Shown here in pieces: positions 31,553 to 41,599 of a stretch of 44,960 nucleotides of DNA. Source of the DNA: Burkholderiaceae bacterium. GTDB taxonomy: Bacteria > Pseudomonadota > Gammaproteobacteria > Burkholderiales > Burkholderiaceae_D. The stretch covers positions 1-44,960 of the forward strand of contig JARLJG010000029.1 of NCBI GenBank assembly GCA_031291325.1. The letters run 5' to 3'. Numbering within the stretch: the first letter of the stretch is position 1; every line of letters begins with the position of its first letter. Made by a program: the position numbers and the translations under genes. The notes under the pieces were generated by a model. That model saw only the letters and a list, made by a program, of their open reading frames with translations. It was not told the DNA's origin and made no database searches.

Positions 31553-31626
31553 CATTGTGTTGCTCATGACTATGCAATAGCCCATAATGGATATTGGTGC
31601 ATTTAGCGTCTTTGCAGGAAATTGGC

Positions 31627-32526
31627 ATGATCGACGACGTAGAGCAGCACAAGGACCCGTTCCTGGTTGCGCTAGGCGCGCGCTTGAGCGCGTTGCGCAC
31701 GCGGCAAGGCTTGTCGCGCAAGACCTTGGCGCGCAATGCCGATGTCTCGGAGCGCCATCTGCAAAATATCGAGCTGGGGATCGGCAATGCGTCGATCCAA
31801 TTTCTGCGGCAACTGAGCCAGGTCTTGAATTGCCGCTTGATCGAAATCATCGGCGACGAAGCCCTTTCTTCCCCCGAACGCCTGAAAATTTACGAAATCC
31901 TGCGCGGCCGCAGCGAGCCGGAATTGGCGCAGGCCAGCCGCGCGCTGCTGGAAACCTTCGACAAGCCCGCCAGCGAAGCGGCGCGCCGTCAGCGCGTGGC
32001 TTTCGTCGGTTTGCGCGGGGCCGGCAAATCGACGCTCGGGCGCATGCTGGCCGACAACTGGATGGTGCCCTTCGTCGAACTGGAGCGCCGCATTGAAGCG
32101 GCTGCCGCCTGCAATATCCTGGAAATCCATGCGCTATATGGCCCCACCGCTTATCGGCGCTATGAAAACCGGGCGCTGGAAGAGACCATCCGGCGCTTTC
32201 CGCGCGCGGTGATCGCCACGCCAGGCGACCTCGTTTCCGACCGCGCGAGCTATGATTTGCTGCGTTCGCACTGCTACGTCGTCTGGCTGAAAGCAGCCCC
32301 CGAAGAGTACCTGGAGCGCGGCTTGTCGCAAAGCGAAGCGCGTCCGAAACCATGCAGCCGCGAGGCGCTGGAAGACTTGAACTGCCTGATCGAAAGCCGC
32401 GCGCCATTCTACGCTCAAGCCGACGAAACCTTCGATACCAGCGACATCACGCAGGAAGCGGCATTCATGAGCCTGGTCGAACAATTGCGCGGCACCGTTC
32501 TTTCGTATGAGAACGGATTTTCATGA
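31627..32526 (+). CDS. Second BoxR-like regulator (XRE HTH + shikimate-kinase-like domain)
   Basis: This 299-aa regulator is a diverged paralogue of the neighbouring BoxR, read in the opposite direction. The start is the ATG at 31627 with AGGAA six bases upstream; a TTG at 31594 is rejected. The helix-turn-helix (LGARLSALRTRQGLSRKTLA, VSERHLQNIELGIGNAS) keeps the BoxR pattern. The kinase-like domain has Walker A GLRGAGKST and YGPTAYRRYENRAL. The glycine pair of the effector pocket is changed: IPGGLV in BoxR is TPGDLV here. Other pocket residues also differ, so it may sense another ligand or none. boxC follows 104 bases later. Confidence 0.85.
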   Translation: MIDDVEQHKDPFLVALGARLSALRTRQGLSRKTLARNADVSERHLQNIELGIGNASIQFLRQLSQVLNCRLIEIIGDEALSSPERLKIYEILRGRSEPELAQASRALLETFDKPASEAARRQRVAFVGLRGAGKSTLGRMLADNWMVPFVELERRIEAAAACNILEIHALYGPTAYRRYENRALEETIRRFPRAVIATPGDLVSDRASYDLLRSHCYVVWLKAAPEEYLERGLSQSEARPKPCSREALEDLNCLIESRAPFYAQADETFDTSDITQEAAFMSLVEQLRGTVLSYENGFS

Positions 32527-32544
32527 AATAAGCATTTTAATGCT

Positions 32545-32575
32545 TTGACTTTGATTTTAAATGCAGTATATTGCT
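32545..32575 (+). promoter_or_regulatory. boxC promoter overlapped by a candidate operator
   Basis: TTGACT (32545-32550), 16 bases and TATATT (32567-32572) form a plausible promoter. TGCAGTATATTGCT (32562-32575) covers the -10 and matches TGCA-NN-AT-NN-TGCA except for the last base. GCATTTTAATGC just upstream resembles GCATTAAAATGC before the ligase -35, so the two promoters look related. Confidence 0.5.
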
Positions 32576-32629
32576 TAATATGTTGAATCAACATGCATTG
32601 CGAGCAATTGCATTTACGATGGGAAAGTC

Positions 32630-34288
32630 ATGGAAATCGATGCGCCAATAAGCTACCAAACCACCCCCGATCGCTATAAGCATTGGTCGCTGACATTCGA
32701 CGGCCCGCTTGCGACCTTGTCGATGGGCGTCGACGAAGACGGCGGCTTGAAGGATGGCTATAAGCTGAAGTTGAATTCCTACGACCTCGGCGTCGATATA
32801 GAATTGCACGACGCCGTGCAACGCATCCGCTTCGAGCACCCGGAAGTGCGCACCGTGGTCATTACCAGCAGCCGCGAGCGCGTGTTTTGCTCCGGCGCGA
32901 ATATCTTCATGCTGGGCAAATCGACGCATGCGTGGAAGGTGAACTTCTGCAAGTTCACCAATGAAACGCGCAATGGTTTGGAGGATTCCAGCCGCCACTC
33001 GGGCTTGAAATTCCTGGCCGCCGTCAACGGCGCTTGCGCCGGCGGCGGCTACGAATTGGCGGCTGCCTGCGATGAAATCGTGTTGATCGACGACCGTTCC
33101 TCGGCAGTGAGCCTGCCGGAAGTGCCGTTGCTGGGCGTCTTGCCGGGCACCGGCGGCTTGACGCGGCTGACCGACAAACGCAAGGTGCGGCACGACCTGG
33201 CGGATATTTTTTGCACCACCGCCGAAGGCGTGCGCGGCCAGCGCGCCAAGGATTGGAAGCTGGTCGACGAAGTCGCCAAGCCGCAACAGTTTCAACAAGT
33301 GGTGCGCGAACATGCGCTGGCGCTGGCAGCACAAAGCGACCGTCCGGCGGACGCCAAGGGCATCCGCCTGACACCGCTTGAGCGCGCGCAGACCGATAGC
33401 ACGCTCGACTATGAATTCGTTGGCATCGTCATCGACCGCGCTGCGCGCCATGCGACCTTGACGGTCAAGTCGCCCGCCGCGCCGCAGCCAACCGACATTG
33501 CCGGCATCGAAGCTGCCGGCGCGCACTGGTGGCCGCTACAGATGGCGCGCGAACTGGACGATGCGATCCTGCATCTGCGCACCAACGAATCGGAGATTGG
33601 CACCTGGATCTTGAAGGCGCAAGGCGATGCGCAGGCGGTGCTGGAGGTCGATGCGGTCTTGCTGGCGCAGCAAGCGCATTGGCTGGTGCGCGAAACCATC
33701 GGCCTGATGCGCCGCACCTTTGCGCGGCTCGATGTGTCGTCGCGTTCGCTGTTTGCGCTGATCGAAAAGGATTCCTGTTTCGCCGGCTCGCTCTTGGAAT
33801 TGGCGCTGGCAGCCGACCGCAGCTACATGCTGGCGCTGCCGGACACGCCCGAACTGGCGCCGCGCATCGCGCTGTCGCCGATGAATTTCGGCACGCTGCC
33901 GATGGTGAGCGGACAAGCGCGCCTCGCCCGCCGCTTCTACGACGATCGACAGCAAATCGCGGCAGTTAGTGCGGCGGTTGGCCGCATGCTGAACGCCGGG
34001 GAAGCGATGGCCTTGGGCTTGATTACCGCCGACCCGGACGACCTCGATTGGGATGGCGAAACGCGCATCGCGCTGGAAGAGCGCGCTGCCATGTCGCCCG
34101 ATGCCTTGACCGGGCTGGAAGCGAATCTGCGCTTCAATGGCAAGGAAACCATGGAAACCCGTATTTTCGGCCGCTTGAGCGCCTGGCAAAACTGGATTTT
34201 TATTCGTCCCAATGCGGTCGGCGAACTCGGCGCGCTGAAGGTCTACGGCAGTGGCAGCAAGGCGCGCTTCGATTTGAAGCGGGTTTAG
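32630..34288 (+). CDS. boxC: 2,3-epoxybenzoyl-CoA dihydrolase BoxC
   Basis: BoxC opens the ring of 2,3-epoxybenzoyl-CoA by adding water, giving 3,4-dehydroadipyl-CoA semialdehyde and formate. The 552-aa protein has two crotonase-like halves. The N-terminal half carries the CoA-binding and oxyanion features SGANIFMLGKSTHAWKVNFC (about 92-111) and NGACAGGGYELAAACDEI (about 133-150). The second half is more diverged (FAGSLLELALAADRSYMLAL). GGGAAAG precedes the ATG at good spacing. The length is that of known BoxC. boxB starts 27 bases later and boxA follows, so this is the usual boxCBA operon order. Confidence 0.95.
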   Translation: MEIDAPISYQTTPDRYKHWSLTFDGPLATLSMGVDEDGGLKDGYKLKLNSYDLGVDIELHDAVQRIRFEHPEVRTVVITSSRERVFCSGANIFMLGKSTHAWKVNFCKFTNETRNGLEDSSRHSGLKFLAAVNGACAGGGYELAAACDEIVLIDDRSSAVSLPEVPLLGVLPGTGGLTRLTDKRKVRHDLADIFCTTAEGVRGQRAKDWKLVDEVAKPQQFQQVVREHALALAAQSDRPADAKGIRLTPLERAQTDSTLDYEFVGIVIDRAARHATLTVKSPAAPQPTDIAGIEAAGAHWWPLQMARELDDAILHLRTNESEIGTWILKAQGDAQAVLEVDAVLLAQQAHWLVRETIGLMRRTFARLDVSSRSLFALIEKDSCFAGSLLELALAADRSYMLALPDTPELAPRIALSPMNFGTLPMVSGQARLARRFYDDRQQIAAVSAAVGRMLNAGEAMALGLITADPDDLDWDGETRIALEERAAMSPDALTGLEANLRFNGKETMETRIFGRLSAWQNWIFIRPNAVGELGALKVYGSGSKARFDLKRV

Positions 34289-34315
34289 AGCAGATACTTC
34301 TGAATGGAATATGCG

Positions 34316-35743
<1,428 letters not shown>

Positions 35744-35759
35744 GCGGGGCTTGCCGGCG

Positions 35760-37016
35760 ATGAACGCACGCGATTCGATCACGCTGATCCGCCAACACTT
35801 GATCGACCCGGAGGTATGCATCCGTTGCAATACCTGCGAGGAGACTTGCCCGGTCGACGCGATCACGCACGACAGCCGCAATTACGTGGTCGACGCCAGC
35901 CTTTGCAATGGCTGCAGCGCCTGCATTTCGCCGTGCCCAACCGGCTCGATCGACCATTGGCGCACCGTGCCGAAGAGCGTCGCGTATTCGTTGGAAGCGC
36001 AATTCCAATGGGATGAATTGCCGGCGCAGCAATACATCGCGGACGACTTGCGCGCCGCCGCAACGTCAGACATCGCGGACATTCCGGGCAGTCGGCAAGA
36101 TAGCGGCGAGTTGCAGAGCAACGCGGCCACAACGGCTTCTTCGACCAATGCGCCGTGGTCGGCTGCGCACCCGCAGCTCAATTTGTACGGCATGAAAAAT
36201 CCGGCGCTGGCGACCGTGGCCGGCAACTACCGCTTGACCGCGCCCGATGCGCAAAGCGATATCCATCACATCGTGCTCGATTTCGGCAACCAATACTTCC
36301 CGATACTCGAAGGGCAGTCGATCGGCATTGCGCCGCCCGGCGTCGACGCCAACGGCAAGCCGCATTATCTGCGCATGTATTCGGTGGCCAGTCCGCGCGA
36401 CGGCGAGCGCGCCGGCTACAACAACCTGGCGCTGACCGTCAAGCGCGTGCAGCAAGACCACGAAGGACGGCAGGCGCGCGGCGTCGCCTCCAACTATTTG
36501 TGCGATTTGCAAAAAGGCGAGAGCGTGCAAGTCAGCGGCCCGTTCGGCGCCAATTTTTTGATGCCCAACCATCCGGGTTCCAACCTGCTGATGATTTGCA
36601 CCGGCACAGGCTCCGCGCCGATGCGCGCGATGACCGAGCAGCGCCGCCGCCGGCTGGAAAAGGGGCAGTCCGATAACGGCAAATTGCTGCTGTTTTTCGG
36701 CGCGCGCAAGCCGGAAGAATTGCCGTATTTCGGCCCGCTGCTGAAATTGTCGCCCAGCTTCATCGACATGCACCTGGCGTTCTCGCGCGTCGACGGCCAG
36801 CCGCGCACCTATGTGCAAGACAAGATACGCAGCGCCGCGCAGGCGGTGGTGCAATTGCTCAAAGGCGACACCTACATCTATATCTGCGGCTTGAAGGGCA
36901 TGGAAGCCGGCGTGATGGATGCATTCGACGATGTGTGCAACGCAGCCGAAATCGACTGGCCGGCGCTGCATGCGCGGATGGTCGGCGAAGGGCGCTTCCA
37001 CGTGGAAACGTATTAG
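35760..37016 (+). CDS. boxA: Benzoyl-CoA epoxidase reductase subunit BoxA
   Basis: BoxA passes electrons from NADPH to BoxB. The 418-aa protein starts with a two-cluster ferredoxin domain (Cys20, 23, 26, 30 and Cys49, 52, 55, 59: [12 protein letters not shown] and [12 protein letters not shown]). A low-complexity linker rich in alanine and serine (about 100-135) follows. The C-terminal FAD/NADPH reductase has [24 protein letters not shown] and [16 protein letters not shown], and ends GRFHVETY, an FNR-like end. The ATG at 35760 is chosen over a TTG at 35751; the ribosome binding site is weak. The stop is TAG. Confidence 0.96.
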   Translation: MNARDSITLIRQHLIDPEVCIRCNTCEETCPVDAITHDSRNYVVDASLCNGCSACISPCPTGSIDHWRTVPKSVAYSLEAQFQWDELPAQQYIADDLRAAATSDIADIPGSRQDSGELQSNAATTASSTNAPWSAAHPQLNLYGMKNPALATVAGNYRLTAPDAQSDIHHIVLDFGNQYFPILEGQSIGIAPPGVDANGKPHYLRMYSVASPRDGERAGYNNLALTVKRVQQDHEGRQARGVASNYLCDLQKGESVQVSGPFGANFLMPNHPGSNLLMICTGTGSAPMRAMTEQRRRRLEKGQSDNGKLLLFFGARKPEELPYFGPLLKLSPSFIDMHLAFSRVDGQPRTYVQDKIRSAAQAVVQLLKGDTYIYICGLKGMEAGVMDAFDDVCNAAEIDWPALHARMVGEGRFHVETY

Positions 37017-37083
37017 TGTAGTGCTTCGTTCCGCAATCGATTGGGATATACTTTCCCCTTCCATTCATCCGGGGCCGAAGCAA

Positions 37084-37893
37084 ATGTCCGCCAGCTTGCC
37101 AATCTCAAAAACGGAATACGTCGACATCGCGTGGCGCGGCAAACCGCTGCGCCTCGAGTATCAATGGGTCGGCGCGCAATCGTCCGAACATCCGACCATC
37201 GTATTCCTGCACGAAGGCCTCGGCTCGGTTGCCATGTGGAAGGATTTCCCGGCGCGCTTTTGCAGCGACAACGCTTTTACCGGCCTGATATTTTCGCGCT
37301 ACGGTTACGGCTTGTCGACGCCGCGTCCGCCGGGCGAGCGCTGGCCGACCACTTTCATGCATGCGCAGGCGCATGAAGTGCTGCCGTCGCTGTTTGCAAA
37401 ACTGGGGGTGAGCAAGCCGTGGCTGTTCGGCCATAGCGACGGCGGTTCGATTGCCTTGCTGTACGCGGCGCGTTATCCGCATGAGGTGAGCGGGTTGGTG
37501 GTTGCAGCCCCGCATATTTCCGTCGAAGAGGTCGCCATTGCCAGCATCCAGCAGGCCCGCATCGCCTATCTGTCGACCGACCTGCGGGACAGGCTGGCAC
37601 GCTACCACGCCAACCCCGATTCGGCTTTCTGGGGCTGGAACGATATCTGGCTCGACCGGACTTTCCGTTCCTGGAATATCGAAAACCACCTGCCTGCGAT
37701 TACCTGCCCGGTCATGGCGGTACAAGGGGAGGATGACGAATACGGCACCTTGCAACAGATATACGGCATCAAGGAAAAACTGCCGCATGCGCACTTGCTG
37801 GTACTGTCGCAATGCCGTCATTCCCCGCACCGCGACCAACCGGCAACACTCAGCCGCGAAGCCGCGCAATTCATTGTTGCATCGGCTGGATGA
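37084..37893 (+). CDS. Alpha/beta hydrolase linked to the box operon
   Basis: This 269-aa hydrolase has the alpha/beta fold. The oxyanion region is FLHEGLGSVAMWKDFP, the nucleophile serine lies in GHSDGGSIALLYAARYP, the acidic residue is in QGEDDEYGT and the histidine in CRHSPHRDQP. The ATG at 37084 is used; a frame open back to 36919 overlaps boxA and has no homology-like start. It lies 67 bases after boxA on the same strand. Hydrolases or lactonases are found with other box clusters and may remove a wrong ester or lactone of the pathway, but the substrate is unproven. No boxD aldehyde dehydrogenase is present in the window. Confidence 0.8.
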   Translation: MSASLPISKTEYVDIAWRGKPLRLEYQWVGAQSSEHPTIVFLHEGLGSVAMWKDFPARFCSDNAFTGLIFSRYGYGLSTPRPPGERWPTTFMHAQAHEVLPSLFAKLGVSKPWLFGHSDGGSIALLYAARYPHEVSGLVVAAPHISVEEVAIASIQQARIAYLSTDLRDRLARYHANPDSAFWGWNDIWLDRTFRSWNIENHLPAITCPVMAVQGEDDEYGTLQQIYGIKEKLPHAHLLVLSQCRHSPHRDQPATLSREAAQFIVASAG

Positions 37894-38022
37894 CGTATTA
37901 GCGCGGCCAATCGCCGCAGCATCACGAACGTGGATTCGACCGCCTGCGTGCCAATTCGGCCCCTGAAATCTTCAGCAAATTGTTTCAAGACCAAATCAAG
38001 TCGCGCCGGACGAATTGCGCTT

Positions 38023-38145
38023 GGAAGCTGGCGTCAAAATAGGCGCTAAAACGGATAAGAAATGAAAATTGTCTGAGCCGAAGGCGAGTTTTTTTCATTT
38101 CCCGTTTTAGCGCCTATTTTGACGCGAACCCGAAGGGCAGCTTCC
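38023..38145. repeat. Long interrupted palindrome
   Basis: A perfect 24-bp pair lies at 38031-38054 and 38102-38125 (GCGTCAAAATAGGCGC... against its complement). Inside it a 10-bp pair sits at 38059-38068 and 38092-38101, and outside it GGAAGCTG/CAGCTTCC at 38023-38030 and 38138-38145. Such a structure would form a long hairpin in RNA. It looks like a dispersed intergenic repeat. Confidence 0.85.
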
Positions 38146-38155
38146 CAGCGCTCGC

Positions 38156-38192
38156 CTTTCTTTGCTTCCTTTCTTTGGCGAAGCAAAGAAAG
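38156..38192. repeat. Second palindrome (13-bp arms)
   Basis: CTTTCTTTGCTTC (38156-38168) and GAAGCAAAGAAAG (38180-38192) are perfect complements around an 11-base loop. It follows the long palindrome directly, and the two probably form one repeat element. Confidence 0.85.
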
Positions 38193-38260
38193 TGAGTAGC
38201 TGCCGGGCTACCCCCGGCTTGGTAGTGTAAAACGACTACGCAACAAGAAACCGCAAGCAA

Positions 38261-40213
38261 TCACCGCTCCTGCACCAACGGCTTCCCCTTATCCATAACC
38301 TCCCGACAATCCCCCTTAAACGCAGAATTGTCATAATCACTCCACCCATAACTATCGACATAGCGCTTATGCCGCCGCAAGCGCTTGCTCAAAAAGCTCC
38401 ACTCCAGCTTTTCCGAGTCATAGCGGATATCGGCCATATCCAGCAGCGTATGGAAGACGTTCTCGGTCGATAGCCGCGCCTTTTTATTTTTCAGCAATTG
38501 CGCAACCTTGTCCGGGTAAGTCGTCTGGTACAAATCCGAATACCAGACCAGCGCCGGGATATGAAATTCAAATTGCGTGTTGTGGCCGTGGAAGGCGAGC
38601 TTGCAGCTGCCGTCGTACAAGGTTTGGCCGTGATCCGACACGTACATCATGGAGGTCAGTTGCGGCGTCGCTTTCAAGGCGCCAATCACTTGCTCCAGGA
38701 ACCAGTCTGTATACAGCACCGAATTATCGTAACTGTTATTCAATTGCGGCTTCAGCTTCAAATCGGTGTAAGCCGGATTTTCGATGCCGAATAGCGACGG
38801 TTGCCACTTGTCGAATTCCTTCGGATGGCGGTGGCTGTAATTCCAGTGATTGCCCAGGCTATGCAGCACGATCAATTTTTTCGGCGCCGGGTCGGCGATG
38901 GCGCGCTTGAGAGGATCGAGCAATACCTGGTCGAAGCTGGACGTGTCGGTAAAGCCGCCGAGATTCATGAATTGCACCACGTCGGCTTCCTTGGCGAAGA
39001 CCGAGATCGGCGTGTCGAATTGCCCGAACGACATTTGATTCGATAGCCAATACGTCTTGAAGCCCGCTTCCTTATACGCGCTGAGAAAGGACTTCTCGGT
39101 AAAGCCCGCTTGCAGACTCAAGGTGGCCGGCTTGCGCGACACGATCACCGGCACCGACAGGCGGGTTGCCGAGACTGCGGTGACGAAGTTTGCAAAGCTG
39201 ACAAGGTTGGGTTCATTTTTCAGCAGCGGATTGGTTTCGCGTTTATAGCCGTTCAGACTCCAGCGGTCGAAGCGCGACGATTCGCCGATCACCATCACGA
39301 CGATTTGCGGCGCATCGGCTGCCGCTCCGACTTGGTGCGCGCCGAATCTGAACAGGCTGCTCTTATAGGCCAACTCGCCGAGATATTGCCGCTCCTTCCA
39401 GAAATCGACGCCGCGCACCATCAAACCGAACGGCCAGGTATTGCCGAACTGCTTGAGCTCGAACGGCACCTGCGCCCAGGCCGGCAATTTGGGCAGCGAG
39501 GACGAGGCTGCGGAGCTGGCGCTGGCGACGACGGAGGCCGAGGCGGAAGCGCTGGCGTCGGACGCAGCGCTATCGTCGTCATCGCCGCTATCGCTGGGGT
39601 CGTCGTCGGCAGCATCGGCGCTGGCAGTCACGGACGGCGGCGGCTGTTGCACGCCGTATTGTTGTCCATATAGCCAGACGCCGCCGCCGATTGCCAGCAA
39701 TACAAAGATCACCGCCCGCGATTGCTTGTCCGCCCAGTCGAGGTCGCGCGTGCGCCACGCTGCGACCCAAGCCAGCGACCACCAGACAAGTACGCCGACC
39801 ACGATCACTGCCAGCATCCAGATCTTGCTGCCCAAAAATTCGACCGCTTCCTTGGGACTGGTTTCGGCGATGATGCCTAGATGATGGGTGGAAATGCCTT
39901 GCCCGTAAAAGGCGCGCAGATAAAGTTCGATCGGCACGGCAATGAATGCCGGTAATAACAGGATGTGAAAATAGGCAGGGCGCTTGCAGACGACCCACAC
40001 CGTCATCCACGCGACCACTTCCATGCCAAAGATCGGCAGCGCATTGGCGACCGTTTGGCCGGGAAACAGCTGCGGCACGAACGGCACCACCGACAATAGC
40101 AAATAAGTAAGCAATATAAAGAAATTGCCGGGGCGCAACAAGAAACGCATGGATGTCAGCGAAAGAGGGAAAAGCGCATTATCGCGCAAACTATTTTCCT
40201 TTCCTAACAACAT
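38261..40213 (-). CDS. Phosphoethanolamine transferase (sulfatase/EptA-CptA family)
   Basis: This inner-membrane enzyme transfers phosphoethanolamine to lipid A or LPS core sugars. The 650-aa protein has five hydrophobic spans in its first 190 residues and a periplasmic sulfatase-fold domain. The nucleophile motif is VVMVIGESSRFDRWSLNGYK, and the metal ligands include SLGNHWNYSHR and YVSDHGQTLYD, later FHGHN. An unusual acidic and Ser/Ala-only linker at about 200-245 (DDDPSDSGDDDDSAASDASA) joins the two parts. The start is uncertain: 40213 or an ATG at 40150 (MRFLLRPGNFF), neither with a good ribosome binding site. It is transcribed away from rpsL. Confidence 0.85.
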   Translation of the reverse strand: MLLGKENSLRDNALFPLSLTSMRFLLRPGNFFILLTYLLLSVVPFVPQLFPGQTVANALPIFGMEVVAWMTVWVVCKRPAYFHILLLPAFIAVPIELYLRAFYGQGISTHHLGIIAETSPKEAVEFLGSKIWMLAVIVVGVLVWWSLAWVAAWRTRDLDWADKQSRAVIFVLLAIGGGVWLYGQQYGVQQPPPSVTASADAADDDPSDSGDDDDSAASDASASASASVVASASSAASSSLPKLPAWAQVPFELKQFGNTWPFGLMVRGVDFWKERQYLGELAYKSSLFRFGAHQVGAAADAPQIVVMVIGESSRFDRWSLNGYKRETNPLLKNEPNLVSFANFVTAVSATRLSVPVIVSRKPATLSLQAGFTEKSFLSAYKEAGFKTYWLSNQMSFGQFDTPISVFAKEADVVQFMNLGGFTDTSSFDQVLLDPLKRAIADPAPKKLIVLHSLGNHWNYSHRHPKEFDKWQPSLFGIENPAYTDLKLKPQLNNSYDNSVLYTDWFLEQVIGALKATPQLTSMMYVSDHGQTLYDGSCKLAFHGHNTQFEFHIPALVWYSDLYQTTYPDKVAQLLKNKKARLSTENVFHTLLDMADIRYDSEKLEWSFLSKRLRRHKRYVDSYGWSDYDNSAFKGDCREVMDKGKPLVQER

Positions 40214-40241
40214 TCTTGCCGGTTGCCATCGAACGCAGGTG

Positions 40242-40270
40242 TTGACTCGTTCAAATTCTGGGGCTATACT
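40242..40270 (+). promoter_or_regulatory. Promoter of the str operon
   Basis: TTGACT (40242-40247), a 17-base spacer and TATACT (40265-40270) form a near-consensus sigma-70 promoter. It lies about 190 bases before rpsL, leaving a leader that may be regulatory. Confidence 0.8.
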
Positions 40271-40464
40271 CGCGAGTTCTCGAATTTAAGCTTTGTATGG
40301 CTTAAGCGTTCTTTGGTCTGCTCCTCGCATCCGGTGCGCTTTCCCCTGTCACAGCCGAATCGAAACGCGTGATTTCCTGCGCAACTATCCAGTTAAGCCC
40401 CCGGACAACCGTGCTGTTTGGTTGTATGGGTCTGCATTATTAATATTTTGTTGGATTTAGAGCG

Positions 40465-40866
40465 ATGCCAACCATCAATCAATTGATTCGCCAGCCGCGC
40501 GTTTCCGCGCGCGTCAAGAGCAAATCGCCGGCGCTGCAAAACAGCCCGCAAAAACGCGGCGTCTGCACCCGTGTTTATACGACGACCCCAAAGAAGCCGA
40601 ACTCGGCTTTGCGTAAGGTTGCCAAAGTACGCTTGACCAACGGTTTCGAAGTGATTTCGTACATCGGCGGTGAAGGTCATAACCTGCAAGAACATAGCGT
40701 CGTGCTGTTGCGCGGCGGCCGTGTGAAGGACTTGCCAGGTGTGCGTTACCACATGGTGCGCGGCGCGTTGGATACCCAAGGCGTGAAAGACCGCAAGCAA
40801 GCGCGCTCGAAGTACGGCGCCAAGCGTGCCAAGGCTGGCGCAGCTGCAGCCAAAGGCAAGAAATAA
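40465..40866 (+). CDS. rpsL: 30S ribosomal protein S12
   Basis: S12 sits at the decoding centre and controls accuracy. The 133-aa product shows [20 protein letters not shown] and [20 protein letters not shown]. The lysines at which streptomycin resistance mutations usually occur (TPKKPNS and VKDLPG) are wild type. The protein is several residues longer than the typical 124-126, owing to an alanine/lysine tail ([11 protein letters not shown]), and positions 10-32 ([21 protein letters not shown]) differ from common forms. It is first in the str operon, and rpsG follows after 134 bases. Confidence 0.98.
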   Translation: MPTINQLIRQPRVSARVKSKSPALQNSPQKRGVCTRVYTTTPKKPNSALRKVAKVRLTNGFEVISYIGGEGHNLQEHSVVLLRGGRVKDLPGVRYHMVRGALDTQGVKDRKQARSKYGAKRAKAGAAAAKGKK

Positions 40867-41000
40867 TCGTTTTTCGCCGTTCAGGCGAAATGTGTGTCGG
40901 TCCCCAATGGGCCGAGTAAGTGGATGGCTATGATGGCTATCCGCGAGGGTGCGGAAAAATTGAGTCCCGCATGCTCAACTGAAGACTGAAAGGAATCGAA

Positions 41001-41471
<471 letters not shown>

Positions 41472-41599
41472 TAGACCGGATGGCCTTCCTTTGCCTTGGC
41501 GAAGGAATGCATCTATATACCTCATTTGAACCAAACCGGGCGCATCTCTTGTTGAAAGTGACGCTCGGTTTCGTTCGTTAAAACGACTTAGGATTCAAT

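Larger units (their letters stand above)
31296..31626. promoter_or_regulatory. Shared regulatory region of the two boxR genes
   Basis: These 331 gene-free bases separate the two divergent regulators and are rich in TGCA: 31336, 31365, 31375, 31396, 31402, 31539, 31549, 31573, 31598 and 31613. Two perfect copies of TGCA-NN-AT-NN-TGCA are listed separately, one nearer each gene, which suggests auto- and cross-regulation. I could not assign convincing -35/-10 pairs. Confidence 0.55.
37894..38260. other. Gene-free spacer with palindromes
   Basis: I see no gene in these 367 bases between the convergent hydrolase and phosphoethanolamine transferase genes. They are filled by two inverted repeats, listed separately, that may act as a bidirectional end of transcription. 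Confidence 0.6.

Noticed and set aside
36919-37083. A 55-codon extension of the alpha/beta hydrolase into boxA
   Set aside because: It overlaps the end of boxA by about 100 bases, and the added residues do not look like the start of a hydrolase.
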